The position numbers were made by a program, and so were the translations under genes. A stretch of DNA of 64,000 nt from Sphingobacteriales bacterium 46-32. GTDB lineage: Bacteria; Bacteroidota; Bacteroidia; Chitinophagales; Chitinophagaceae. Below the pieces are notes generated by a model, which was not told the origin of the DNA, made no database searches, and saw only the letters and a list, made by a program, of their open reading frames with translations. Positions 8,023 to 16,944 of the stretch are shown here, piece after piece. Location: assembly GCA_001898485.1 (NCBI GenBank), contig MKTY01000019.1:62001-126000 (forward strand), given 5' to 3'. Positions within the stretch are counted from its first letter, which is position 1. Every line of letters begins with the position of its first letter.

Positions 8023-9789
8023 ATGAAAACGCTCAGATCAATAATGCTGATGCTGACAATGCTGCTGGTGACTATGATACAGGCGCAGACGAGGTCTGAT
8101 CTTATTATTGTCAATGCAAAGGTGCTTACTATGGATCCGGCCAATCCCCGGGCCGAAGCTGTGGTGGTAAGCAATCAGCAGATTGTATTTACAGGCAGTG
8201 TGCAGGCTGCCCTCAGACTGAAAAAGAAGCACACAAAAGTGATAGATGCCGGAGGGCGTACGCTGATCCCCGGTTTGTTTGATACACACCTGCATGTAAT
8301 ACGCGGTGGTCGTTTTTACAATACGGAACTTCGCTGGGATGGTGTACCTACACTTGCCCGCGCACTGACGATGCTGCGCGAGCAGGCGCAACGCACACCC
8401 AAAGGCCAATGGGTACGTGTGGTAGGAGGCTGGAATGAATACCAGTTTGCCGAGCGGCGTCTGCCTACCCTGCAGGAGATCAATGAGGCTACGGGTGATG
8501 TACCCACATTTATCCTGTATTTATATGGTAAAGCCTGGCTCAACAAAGCCGGACTGGCCCTGCTGGGCATTGATGGAAATTCTCCTAACCCACCCGGGGG
8601 ACTGATAGAGAAAGATGATGCCGGTAATGCAACCGGTCTGCTGGTAGCCGAGCCCAACGCATTTATCCTTTACAGCACACTGGCCAAACTGCCTGAACTG
8701 ACTACTGCAGAAAAGATCAACAGCACACTGCAGTATATGACAGAATTAAACAGGCTTGGAGTAACAGCTGTTATGGATGCCGGTGGCGGATTTCAGAATT
8801 TTCCCGACGATTATGCCATCACCGATTCGCTGAATAAACTGGGACAGATTACGGTGCGTCTTCCTTATTTTCTTTTTGCCCAGAAAAAAGGTACTGAACT
8901 AAGCGACTATCAGCGTTGGACAGGCATGGTTGACATAGAACATCACAGTACGCATGGTGTGGATTATGCCGTAGCAGGTGGCGGAGAAAACCTGGTGGCA
9001 GATGCGGCAGACTTTGAAAACTTCCTGTTTCCCCGTCCGGAGTTGCCTGCAAGCATGGAAAACAATCTTAAAGCGGTGATCTCTTTGCTGGTCCGGAAAC
9101 GCTGGCCTTTTCGTCTACACGCCACTTATAACGAAAGTATATCGCGCGATCTGGATGTGATTGAAGCAGTGAATCGCGAAACGCCCCTGAATGGATTGCT
9201 GTGGATTATTGATCATGCTGAAACGATAAGTGAAGAAAATATGAAACGGGTAAAAGCCCTGGGAGGAGCTATTGCCATTCAGCATCGTATGGCTTACCAG
9301 GGAGAAAGTTTTATACATCGCTATGGTAAAAAGGCTGCTGAGAATGCTCCACCTGTAAAAAGAATGATGGAGCTGGGAATACCTGTAGCACTTGGTACGG
9401 ATGGTACACGCGTAGCAAGTTATAATCCATGGGTGGCGTTTTACTGGTTCACTACCGGTAAAACAACCGGAGGCGCACAGGTGATGGCGGCAAACAATAC
9501 AATAGACCGGCTCACCGCATTGCGTTTGTTCACGACCGGCGGCTACGAATTGCTGCGCGAAAAAAATAAAGGAATGATACGGGCAGGTTACCTGGCAGAC
9601 CTCGTATTGCTCAACCAGGACCTGGAAACGATACCCGATGAGGCATTGCTGAAAATGCAGTCTGTGCTCACCCTCGTAGATGGGAAAATCGTATTCGGAC
9701 AGGCACCCTTTACCAAATGGGCACCGGCACCGCTGCCTGTAATACCTGCCTGGAGCCCGGTGGCGGTCTATGGCGGTTACCAGTACTGA
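8023..9789 (+). CDS. Exported amidohydrolase, YtcJ/amidohydrolase-3 type
   Basis: 588 residues with an N-terminal signal peptide ending near MIQAQ. The N-terminal beta-sandwich part (LIIVNAKVLTMDP) leads into the TIM barrel with the metal ligands HLH in LIPGLFDTHLHVI, further barrel motifs LHATYNE, WIIDHAETIS and LGTDGTRVASYNPW, and the closing ITVDGKIV-like strand (LTLVDGKIVFG). The family hydrolyses amide or imide bonds with one or two metal ions; N-substituted formamide deformylase is one characterised relative. The substrate here is unknown. Export puts the reaction in the periplasm together with the upstream hydrolase. Confidence 0.88.
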   Translation: MKTLRSIMLMLTMLLVTMIQAQTRSDLIIVNAKVLTMDPANPRAEAVVVSNQQIVFTGSVQAALRLKKKHTKVIDAGGRTLIPGLFDTHLHVIRGGRFYNTELRWDGVPTLARALTMLREQAQRTPKGQWVRVVGGWNEYQFAERRLPTLQEINEATGDVPTFILYLYGKAWLNKAGLALLGIDGNSPNPPGGLIEKDDAGNATGLLVAEPNAFILYSTLAKLPELTTAEKINSTLQYMTELNRLGVTAVMDAGGGFQNFPDDYAITDSLNKLGQITVRLPYFLFAQKKGTELSDYQRWTGMVDIEHHSTHGVDYAVAGGGENLVADAADFENFLFPRPELPASMENNLKAVISLLVRKRWPFRLHATYNESISRDLDVIEAVNRETPLNGLLWIIDHAETISEENMKRVKALGGAIAIQHRMAYQGESFIHRYGKKAAENAPPVKRMMELGIPVALGTDGTRVASYNPWVAFYWFTTGKTTGGAQVMAANNTIDRLTALRLFTTGGYELLREKNKGMIRAGYLADLVLLNQDLETIPDEALLKMQSVLTLVDGKIVFGQAPFTKWAPAPLPVIPAWSPVAVYGGYQY

Positions 9790-9821
9790 AACAATGATTA
9801 CATACAAGCGAATAAGTGTTT

Positions 9822-10256
9822 ATGAAAAAATATCTTAACCTGCTAAGTACTCCTTATCCAGCAGCATGGGTATATCATGTTTCGTTGCTGTTTTTCAGAG
9901 TGCTTGTGTCGCTTCAACTGATGATAGTACACGGTTTAAAAAAGATAGGGATAGGTGTGGCGGAAGCAGAGCAGGTACCCAATCCACTACATCTGCCAGA
10001 AGGTTTCAATCACCTGTTTGCTATAGCCGGCAACCTGGTATTCCCTGTTTTTATCATCATCGGGTTTTTGACCAGACTGGCCGTATGGCCGGTACTCGCC
10101 ATTACCCTCACCGGATATTTTGTATTACATTGGCATGACCCGCTACTGGTAAGCGACACACCATTTATCTACAGTGTGGTCTTTTTACTGATAGCTGTGC
10201 TGGGAGCGGGTAAGTATTCAATAGATTACTGGTTATATCAAAAAACACGCTTATGA
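9822..10256 (+). CDS. DoxX-family membrane protein
   Basis: 144 residues from the ATG at 9822; an in-frame GTG six bases earlier is a weaker choice. It has four hydrophobic helices and the DoxX pattern (FFRVLVSLQLMIVHGLKKIG, GNLVFPVFIIIGFLTRLA, HWHDPLL). DoxX proteins are four-helix membrane proteins linked to quinone or redox functions in some bacteria, but most members have no known role. It sits 32 bases after the amidohydrolase and overlaps the next gene by four bases (ATGA), so it is part of the same operon. Confidence 0.82.
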   Translation: MKKYLNLLSTPYPAAWVYHVSLLFFRVLVSLQLMIVHGLKKIGIGVAEAEQVPNPLHLPEGFNHLFAIAGNLVFPVFIIIGFLTRLAVWPVLAITLTGYFVLHWHDPLLVSDTPFIYSVVFLLIAVLGAGKYSIDYWLYQKTRL

Positions 10257-10693
10257 AACTGACCTGGATCATTGTAGCCCTTGTATCGGGAGCGGTATTG
10301 CCGCTGCAGGCCGGATTGAATGCACGCCTTGGTCGTGCAGCTGCCAATCCCATTTATGCTTCACTCATTTCTTTTGTAATCGGCACACTGGCATTGTTGC
10401 TGTATGTAATCTTTTCGCGGCAATCTGTGTCCTGGCAGGGACTGCGTGAAGCTCCTGCATATGTATGGCTGGGTGGATTACTGGGCGCATTTTATGTAAC
10501 GGCTATCGTACTTGCATTTCCGCAAATTGGTCCTGCACTTACGTTTGGTCTTGTAGTGGCCGGCCAGATGCTCATTGCGCTGCTGCTGGACCATTTCAGT
10601 ATACTGGTAGCAAACCCGCATCCGGTCAATATATGGCGTGTGCTGGGCGTGCTCATGATTGTGGGAGGCGTGGTGCTGATCCGCAAATTCTGA
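10253..10693 (+). CDS. YdcZ/DUF606-type DMT-superfamily transporter
   Basis: 146 residues, almost entirely hydrophobic, with five predicted helices. The opening LVSGAVLPLQAGLNARLGRAAANPIYASLISFVIG is split here as LPLQAGLNARLGRAA and PIYASLISFVIGTLAL, the signature of the YdcZ (DUF606) family. These are half-size drug/metabolite transporters thought to dimerise, with unknown cargo. The start overlaps the DoxX stop by four bases. In this cluster it could move the product of the periplasmic hydrolases across the inner membrane; that is inference. Confidence 0.85.
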   Translation: MKLTWIIVALVSGAVLPLQAGLNARLGRAAANPIYASLISFVIGTLALLLYVIFSRQSVSWQGLREAPAYVWLGGLLGAFYVTAIVLAFPQIGPALTFGLVVAGQMLIALLLDHFSILVANPHPVNIWRVLGVLMIVGGVVLIRKF

Positions 10694-10696
10694 TGT

Positions 10697-12061
10697 ATGA
10701 GAAAAGTCTTCTTCATAATATTTCTTCAATGCCTGTGTTTTTTAGCGCAGACACAACCGGCTGTTACTTTCCGTCCGTTGCGCTATGAAGAAGATTATTC
10801 TTCACTGAGCAATGACAGTATCCGGAAAAAGTACCCCGCATTCAAGTACATAACTCTTTCTCGGCAGAAACCGGCCTATATGAGTGTAGGTGGAGATCTC
10901 CGGGCGCAGTATTTCTATAGCAAACATGAAAACTGGGGACTTGAGTCAAATCATGCATATCAGTATGGATTGACAAGGGCATTGCTGCATGCAGACATTC
11001 ATAATGGCGCATGGCGTGCATTTGTGCAACTGCAAAGTAGTGTGGCTATTGACCGGCCTGACCCGTCGCCGGTAGATCAAAACCCACTCGATGTGCACCA
11101 GGTATTTGCGGAGTATCGTTGGGGCGATCATAAAGCATGGATGATAAGGGCTGGTCGGCAGGAGCTGATGCTGGGCTCGCAACGATTGGTGAGTGTGCGT
11201 GAAGGTCCTAACAACCGGCAGGCTTTTGATGGAATGCGATTGCAGTGGCGTGACCAACGCCACCTGGTCGATTTTTTATATACACATTGGGTCGCTTCTA
11301 AAAAAGGATGGTTTGATGATGCTCCGGGAAATAATGCCAGGCTTTGGGGAGTGTATGCTGTTTTTAATCAGTTTCCGCTGATAGCGAATGCTGACTTTTA
11401 TTATCTCGGATTATGGAAAAAGAAAGCCGTATTTGAAGATGCAGCCGGAGAGGAGCTACGCCATTCCTGGGGTACGCGTGTCTGGAAAAAAACGGGTAGC
11501 TGGCAATATGATTTTGAAGCCGTGTATCAACTGGGTAGTATAAATGGTAAGCAAATAAATGCATGGACCGGTTCCCTGCACCTGTTGCATCAATGGCTGC
11601 ACTGGAAGGGGAAACCAGAACTGGCATTGAAGACGGAATGGATCAGTGGCGATCGCCATAACGGAGATGACAGGTTGCAGACGTTTAATCCACTTTTTCC
11701 CCGCGGTGCTTATTTTGGACTGGCAGCCCTTATTGGTCCGGCCAACCTGGTAGACCTGCATCCGTCCATTTCCTATCATCTGCATCCGCACTGGGAGCTT
11801 AATGCAGATTACGATTTGTTTTGGCGGTACAGCCGCCGCGATGGATTATATGGTCCCAATGGAGCTTTATTTTATGAAGGCAAACAATATTTCAATAAAT
11901 TTATCGGCGGGCAGCTTGCAGGAAGCCTGGTCTTTACTCCTTACCCTGCTTTTTCCCTGCAGGGCGAGTTTACCTGGTTTTATGCCGGCAGCTTTCTGAA
12001 AGAATCGGGTGCAGACAAAAACCTGATCTTTACAGGTCTCACCACTCAGTTCAGATTTTAA
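10697..12061 (+). CDS. Alginate-export-type outer-membrane beta-barrel
   Basis: 454 residues with a signal peptide ending near FLAQTQ. The chain shows the alginate-export (AlgE/porin) family pattern: FKYITLSRQKPAYMSVGGDLR, a QVFAEYRW and RAGRQELMLGSQRLVS strand pair, FDGMRLQWR, and a C-terminal strand ending in FRF. The family forms a monomeric 18-strand barrel; most Bacteroidota members are not linked to alginate and serve as general or substrate-selective pores. It starts four bases after the transporter gene, so the cluster encodes an outer-membrane pore, exported hydrolases and an inner-membrane carrier together. Confidence 0.85.
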   Translation: MRKVFFIIFLQCLCFLAQTQPAVTFRPLRYEEDYSSLSNDSIRKKYPAFKYITLSRQKPAYMSVGGDLRAQYFYSKHENWGLESNHAYQYGLTRALLHADIHNGAWRAFVQLQSSVAIDRPDPSPVDQNPLDVHQVFAEYRWGDHKAWMIRAGRQELMLGSQRLVSVREGPNNRQAFDGMRLQWRDQRHLVDFLYTHWVASKKGWFDDAPGNNARLWGVYAVFNQFPLIANADFYYLGLWKKKAVFEDAAGEELRHSWGTRVWKKTGSWQYDFEAVYQLGSINGKQINAWTGSLHLLHQWLHWKGKPELALKTEWISGDRHNGDDRLQTFNPLFPRGAYFGLAALIGPANLVDLHPSISYHLHPHWELNADYDLFWRYSRRDGLYGPNGALFYEGKQYFNKFIGGQLAGSLVFTPYPAFSLQGEFTWFYAGSFLKESGADKNLIFTGLTTQFRF

Positions 12062-12079
12062 ACCATTAAATAGTTTAAT

Positions 12080-12553
12080 ATGGAACCACGTATTGGCATC
12101 AAAGCAGAAAACCTCAAACAGGTAGCGCATATTCTCAATGGTGTGCTGGCAGATGAGTTTGTACTTTACACTAAAACCCGCAATGCGCACTGGAATGTGG
12201 AAGGGCCCGACTTTCACGACAAGCATAAATTTTTTGAAGGGCAGTATGAGCAACTTGACGATATGATGGACGATGTGGCGGAGCGTATCCGTGTGCTGGG
12301 ACATTATGCGCCAGCAACATTGAAAGCCTATCTCGAACTGACTCATTTATCGGAGCAGTCTGGCTCACCTAATACCAGTATGGGTTTTATTAAAGAACTC
12401 CTGGGTGATCATGAAAGTATTATTGAAAGGCTGCGGGAGCATATCAACCAGTTTGCTAACGAGTACCAGGACCTCGGTACCAGCGATTTTATAACCGGGC
12501 TGATGGAGGCGCATGAAAAAATGGCCTGGATGCTGCGGGCGCATCTGCGCTAG
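12080..12553 (+). CDS. dps: Dps-family ferritin-like DNA-protection protein
   Basis: 157 residues. The Dps signature is complete: NAHWNVEGPDFHDKHKFFE and LDDMMDDVAERIRVLG, providing the inter-subunit ferroxidase ligands His37, His49, Glu53, Asp64 and Glu68 by comparison with known Dps proteins. Dps assembles as a 12-mer that oxidises Fe(II) with hydrogen peroxide and stores the iron. The N-terminal lysine tail of E. coli Dps is missing, so DNA binding is uncertain. It follows the porin gene by 18 bases and may be co-transcribed with the cluster. Confidence 0.92.
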   Translation: MEPRIGIKAENLKQVAHILNGVLADEFVLYTKTRNAHWNVEGPDFHDKHKFFEGQYEQLDDMMDDVAERIRVLGHYAPATLKAYLELTHLSEQSGSPNTSMGFIKELLGDHESIIERLREHINQFANEYQDLGTSDFITGLMEAHEKMAWMLRAHLR

Positions 12554-12586
12554 AAAGCCACTGTATATTTAGTTGTATATATTAAT

Positions 12587-13147
12587 ATGGAAAAAAAAGG
12601 CGAACAAAGCAGTTGGGTAATTGATCCTGTACATACCCGCATCCGGTTTGAAGCAAAATATCTTCTTATCACATCGGTTTCGGGCTGGTTTCGTGAGCTG
12701 GAAGGTACGGTAAGCACAGAGCATGACAATTTTGACGGTTGTCAGATAGCGCTTACTATCTATACCAGCTCACTGTATACCGGTATCGAGGAGCGGGACA
12801 ATCATCTGCGCTCACCTGATTTTTTTGATACGCTGAAGTACCCCACTATCGAGTTTCGGTCTGCTTCGGTAAAGGTGCAGAACGACGGTATTGAGGTAGC
12901 CGGACGGCTGAGTATCAAGGATGCCAGCCAGGATATCCGTTTTCTGGCCAGGTACCTGGGTACTGTACAGGATCCTATGGGCAATACCAAAGCAGGGTTT
13001 GAAATGAATACCGTTTTTGATCGTAAAGCCTTTAATATCAACTGGAACCAGTATTTTGACAAACAGGGTGTGCTGCTGTCTGACGAAGTAGCTATCCATT
13101 GCGACCTGCAGTTGCTAAAACTGGAGCCGGTTGCAGCTGGTAATTAA
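12587..13147 (+). CDS. YceI-family lipid-binding protein
   Basis: 186 residues. The N-terminus WVIDPVHTRIRFEAKYLLITSVSGWF, read in two parts as WVIDPVHTRIRFEAKY and LLITSVSGWF, is the hallmark of YceI, followed by LRSPDFFDTLKYPTIEF and AGRLSIKDASQDI. YceI proteins form a lipocalin-like barrel that holds polyisoprenoids. Unlike E. coli YceI this protein has no signal peptide, so it is probably cytoplasmic. It lies 33 bases after dps and ends the co-directional run. Confidence 0.9.
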   Translation: MEKKGEQSSWVIDPVHTRIRFEAKYLLITSVSGWFRELEGTVSTEHDNFDGCQIALTIYTSSLYTGIEERDNHLRSPDFFDTLKYPTIEFRSASVKVQNDGIEVAGRLSIKDASQDIRFLARYLGTVQDPMGNTKAGFEMNTVFDRKAFNINWNQYFDKQGVLLSDEVAIHCDLQLLKLEPVAAGN

Positions 13148-13306
13148 TGGTGGGTGATATCGATTGAATGCATATAATCGACTAAATTACAATTGTTTAA
13201 TAATTCATAACCGGTACTGCCTGGCAGACCGGTTTTTTGTACCTGATCCTCCGCAAATAAAGCAAAGCTTTTTCTCTGTTTATACTTTTTTGTATAAATC
13301 CCTCCG

Positions 13307-13314
13307 TACCTTTG
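13307..13314 (+). promoter_or_regulatory. -7 box of the suf operon, very close to the sufB start
   Basis: TACCTTTG matches the Bacteroidota -7 consensus TAnnTTTG exactly and ends only four bases before the sufB ATG at 13319. The transcription start would fall at or next to the start codon. No convincing -33 TTTG at normal spacing is visible. Confidence 0.55.
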
Positions 13315-13318
13315 CGGG

Positions 13319-14800
13319 ATGAAAACAGAGATATACCAACCGGAGAAGACCGACAGGAAGGAGGATCTCGACATCCTGGAGCAAACGGTGCTAAATGAGT
13401 ACAAGTATGGGTTTGTCACCGATATAGAAGCCGATGAGGCCCCCAAAGGACTGAGTGAAGATATTGTTCGCTTTATTTCTGCCAAAAAAAATGAACCGGA
13501 ATGGATGCTTGACTGGCGCCTGAAAGCCTTTCGCCAGTGGCAAAAAATGACTGAACCCAACTGGGCCAATGTCACATTTCCTCCGGTAAATTATCAGGAC
13601 ATTATTTATTATTCTGCTCCCAAGCAAAAGATAAAACCGAATAGTCTCGATGAGATCGATCCCGAGTTGCGCCGCACTTTCGAAAAACTGGGTATTTCGC
13701 TCGAAGAGCAAAAACGGTTGACAGGAGTGGCTGTGGATGCGGTTATTGACAGCGTATCTATCGGCACCACGTTTAAGAAACAACTGGCTGAGCTGGGTAT
13801 TATTTTCTGCTCCATGAGCGAAGCGATCCAGGAGCATCCTGAGCTGATCCGTCAGTACCTGGGCTCGGTAGTGCCTGTAACAGACAATTATTTCGTAGCG
13901 CTCAACTCTGCTGTATTCAGCGATGGTTCTTTCTGTTTCATTCCAAAGGGTGTTCGCTGCCCCATGGAGCTTTCTACCTATTTCCGCATCAATGCCGAGA
14001 ATACCGGTCAGTTTGAGCGTACCCTTATTGTTGCGGAAGATAACAGCTATGTGAGTTACCTCGAGGGTTGTACAGCTCCCATGCGCGACGAGAATCAGCT
14101 GCATGCAGCGGTAGTTGAACTGGTGGCGCTGGAGCATGCAGAGATCAAATACAGTACTGTGCAGAACTGGTATCCCGGTGATAAGGACGGTAAAGGCGGT
14201 ATCTACAATTTTGTAACCAAGCGTGGTATCTGCAAAGGCGATCACTCCAAAATATCCTGGACACAGGTAGAAACCGGTTCAGCGATCACCTGGAAATATC
14301 CCAGTGTGATCCTGAAAGGTGATCACTCGGTAGGTGAATTTTATTCAGTGGCAGTGACCAATCACCATCAGCAGGCCGATACCGGTACCAAGATGATGCA
14401 TGTGGGTAAAAATACCCGCAGCCGTATTGTATCGAAAGGTATTTCTGCTGGCCGCAGCAACAATAGTTACCGTGGTCTTGTGCAGGTAGGCCGTAATGCT
14501 GACAAGGCGCGCAATTTCTCTCAATGCGATTCATTGCTGCTGGGCGATAAATGCGGTGCACATACTTTCCCTTATATAGAAGTAAAAAACAATACCGCTG
14601 TAGTAGAGCATGAAGCCACCACGTCCAAAATTGGCGAAGACCAGATATTCTACTGCAACCAGCGTGGTATCGATACGGAAACAGCCGTAGCACTTATCAT
14701 CAACGGTTTTGCCAAAGAGGTGATGAACCAGTTGCCGATGGAGTTTGCCGTAGAAGCACAGAAACTGCTTGCCATCAGCCTGGAAGGAAGCGTGGGCTAA
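13319..14800 (+). CDS. sufB: Fe-S cluster scaffold protein SufB
   Basis: 493 residues, the usual SufB length. Family landmarks are [25 protein letters not shown] (in two parts, [15 protein letters not shown] and [13 protein letters not shown]), the beta-helix core, and the C-terminal [21 protein letters not shown] region with the conserved Cys and Glu used for cluster assembly. SufB forms the SufBC2D complex in which nascent Fe-S clusters are built. It is the first gene of sufBCDSE; the only in-frame ATG before residue 60 is the one chosen here. Confidence 0.96.
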   Translation: MKTEIYQPEKTDRKEDLDILEQTVLNEYKYGFVTDIEADEAPKGLSEDIVRFISAKKNEPEWMLDWRLKAFRQWQKMTEPNWANVTFPPVNYQDIIYYSAPKQKIKPNSLDEIDPELRRTFEKLGISLEEQKRLTGVAVDAVIDSVSIGTTFKKQLAELGIIFCSMSEAIQEHPELIRQYLGSVVPVTDNYFVALNSAVFSDGSFCFIPKGVRCPMELSTYFRINAENTGQFERTLIVAEDNSYVSYLEGCTAPMRDENQLHAAVVELVALEHAEIKYSTVQNWYPGDKDGKGGIYNFVTKRGICKGDHSKISWTQVETGSAITWKYPSVILKGDHSVGEFYSVAVTNHHQQADTGTKMMHVGKNTRSRIVSKGISAGRSNNSYRGLVQVGRNADKARNFSQCDSLLLGDKCGAHTFPYIEVKNNTAVVEHEATTSKIGEDQIFYCNQRGIDTETAVALIINGFAKEVMNQLPMEFAVEAQKLLAISLEGSVG

Positions 14801-14847
14801 TTCAATCATTATTTGTAAACAGAAGTGACATTAAATAGATAATCATT

Positions 14848-15612
14848 ATGCTGAAGATTCAGAACTTACATGCCGGCATTGAGGAAAAGAAAATCCTGAA
14901 AGGGATCAACCTTGAGGTTAAGCCGGGAGAGGTGCATGCTATCATGGGGCCCAACGGATCGGGAAAAAGCACGCTGGCATCTGTGCTGGCGGGAAGAGAA
15001 AACTTTGAAGTAACAGACGGCTCTGTAGAGTTTTACGGAAAAGATCTGCTGGAGCTGGCACCCGAAGAGCGTGCCGGAGAAGGCCTGTTTCTGGCGTTTC
15101 AATATCCTGTTGAAATTCCAGGTCTGACTACCACCAATTTCATTAAAACCGCCGTTAACGAAGTACGTAAATACCGTGGTCAGGATGCACTGGATGCAGT
15201 AGGTTTCCTGAAGCTGATGAAGGAAAAAATGGGGCTGATGAATATTGATCAGTCACTGCTGAGCCGTCCGCTCAACGAAGGTTTTTCCGGCGGAGAGAAA
15301 AAACGGAATGAGATCTTCCAGATGGCAATGCTGGAACCCCGCCTGGCCATCCTTGACGAAACGGACTCCGGTCTGGATATCGATGCCATCCGCATCGTAT
15401 CAAATGGGGTAAATAAAATCCGTGGCAAAGACAATGCTGTACTGGTGATCACTCACTACCAGCGCCTCCTCGATTATATCGTTCCTGATTTTGTACACGT
15501 GCTGTATAAAGGCCGTATCGTAAAATCGGGTACCAAAGAGCTGGCACTTGAGCTGGAAGAAAGAGGATATGATTTTATTAAAAATGAAGTGAACATCGGC
15601 GAAGAGGCCTGA
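14848..15612 (+). CDS. sufC: Fe-S assembly ATPase SufC
   Basis: 254 residues, an ABC-type ATPase. Walker A is GPNGSGKST (residues 34-42), the signature is FSGGEKKRNE, and Walker B is LAILDETDSGLD. SufC has no membrane partner; it drives conformational change in SufB and SufD. The gene follows sufB by 47 bases and its stop shares one base with the ATG assigned to sufD (TGATG). Confidence 0.97.
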   Translation: MLKIQNLHAGIEEKKILKGINLEVKPGEVHAIMGPNGSGKSTLASVLAGRENFEVTDGSVEFYGKDLLELAPEERAGEGLFLAFQYPVEIPGLTTTNFIKTAVNEVRKYRGQDALDAVGFLKLMKEKMGLMNIDQSLLSRPLNEGFSGGEKKRNEIFQMAMLEPRLAILDETDSGLDIDAIRIVSNGVNKIRGKDNAVLVITHYQRLLDYIVPDFVHVLYKGRIVKSGTKELALELEERGYDFIKNEVNIGEEA

Positions 15613-16943
15613 TGCTCAGTCAAACTTCAATAAACGGAATAATGGATACGATCAGTTATTTTAAAGAACAATTAAATCAGCTGCCGCAAACACAACCAGC
15701 TGCCCTGGCCCGCATAAGGCAGGAAGCTGCAGATGCTTTTGTACAGCAGGGCATACCGGCTACCCGTCACGAAGAATGGAAATACACACGCATCAGCAGT
15801 CTGTTTAATAAAGGATTTGAATGGCCTGTCAATCAGTCTGCCACTGCCGTAGGTGAAGATCAGATGCAGGCACTGCGCCTGCCCGGATCCGAAAAAGCCA
15901 ATGAACTGGTATTTGTAAATGGCCGTTTCTCCAAAGAGCTTTCCGTGATCCGCTCCAAAGACCTGACCGTGCTGTCGCTCGAAGAAGCTGCCGCCGGTGA
16001 GTTTGAGCCACTTATTGCCGCCCACCTGGGGCATAGCAGCGATTATCTCAAAGACGGTATCCATGCTATGAATACCGCATTTATGCAGGGGGCTGTTTTT
16101 GTGCATGTGGCAAAGAATAAAATCATTGCTGAGCCGGTATATGCCTATCATATTACCGATGCACGTGCAGCCAACTCACTGTCACTTCCCCGCAGCCTGG
16201 TCTATATAAGCCAGGCAGCCGAACTGCATTGGGTAGAAACCTTCCATACGCTGGGTATGCAGGAGAGCTTTACCAACCAGGTGGTGGAAATGGTAGCAGA
16301 AAAAGATGCACGACTGTTTTATTACAAGATTCAGCACGATGCGCCTCATACCAACCTGGTAAGTACCACGCATATACGCCAGATAGGTCAGTGCTACACC
16401 TATGCCGTTACGATCTCTCTCGATGGTCATATTGTACGAAACAACACCCATGTGGTGATGGAGGCCGAGCATGGCGAAGCACATCTGTATGGCCTTTATT
16501 TTCTTAACGGAAACACTCATGTTGACAATCATACGATTGTTGACAATGCCAAACCGCATTGCTATAGCAATGAACTGTATAAGGGTGTGGTTGGGGATAG
16601 CGCTACGGGCGTGTTTAACGGGAAAATATTTGTACGCCAGGATGCCCAAAAGATCAATGCCTATCAGTCAAATAAGAACATTATCCTGTCTGATGCGGCA
16701 AGTGTGAATACAAAACCGCAGCTGGAGATTTTTGCTGATGATGTAAAATGCTCGCATGGTTGTACTATCGGCCGGCTCGATGAAGAAGGGCTGTTCTATC
16801 TGCAGTCGCGCGGCATACCTGCAAAACTGGCGCAATCGCTGTTGCTGCACGGCTTCACCAGCGATATTCTGGAAAAGATAAAACTGGATGTGATCCGCGA
16901 TTATGCAGATCAACTGATTTCTCAGCGTTTAGAATTGTTGTGA
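15612..16943 (+). CDS. sufD: Fe-S cluster assembly protein SufD
   Basis: 443 residues. The chain matches SufD: the N-terminal helical part with RHEEWKYTRISSLF, the beta-helix core, and the C-terminal HGCTIGRLDEEGLFYLQSRGI with the conserved His. The in-frame ATG at 15642 (MDTISYF) is a second possible start and fits the family N-terminus slightly better; the first ATG would give translational coupling to sufC. SufD binds SufB and SufC and is needed for iron entry. Confidence 0.95.
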   Translation: MLSQTSINGIMDTISYFKEQLNQLPQTQPAALARIRQEAADAFVQQGIPATRHEEWKYTRISSLFNKGFEWPVNQSATAVGEDQMQALRLPGSEKANELVFVNGRFSKELSVIRSKDLTVLSLEEAAAGEFEPLIAAHLGHSSDYLKDGIHAMNTAFMQGAVFVHVAKNKIIAEPVYAYHITDARAANSLSLPRSLVYISQAAELHWVETFHTLGMQESFTNQVVEMVAEKDARLFYYKIQHDAPHTNLVSTTHIRQIGQCYTYAVTISLDGHIVRNNTHVVMEAEHGEAHLYGLYFLNGNTHVDNHTIVDNAKPHCYSNELYKGVVGDSATGVFNGKIFVRQDAQKINAYQSNKNIILSDAASVNTKPQLEIFADDVKCSHGCTIGRLDEEGLFYLQSRGIPAKLAQSLLLHGFTSDILEKIKLDVIRDYADQLISQRLELL

Positions 16944-16944
16944 T

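Noticed and set aside
13391-14245. A 284-codon minus-strand frame inside sufB
   Set aside because: Antisense shadow of sufB caused by codon bias; no recognisable domain.
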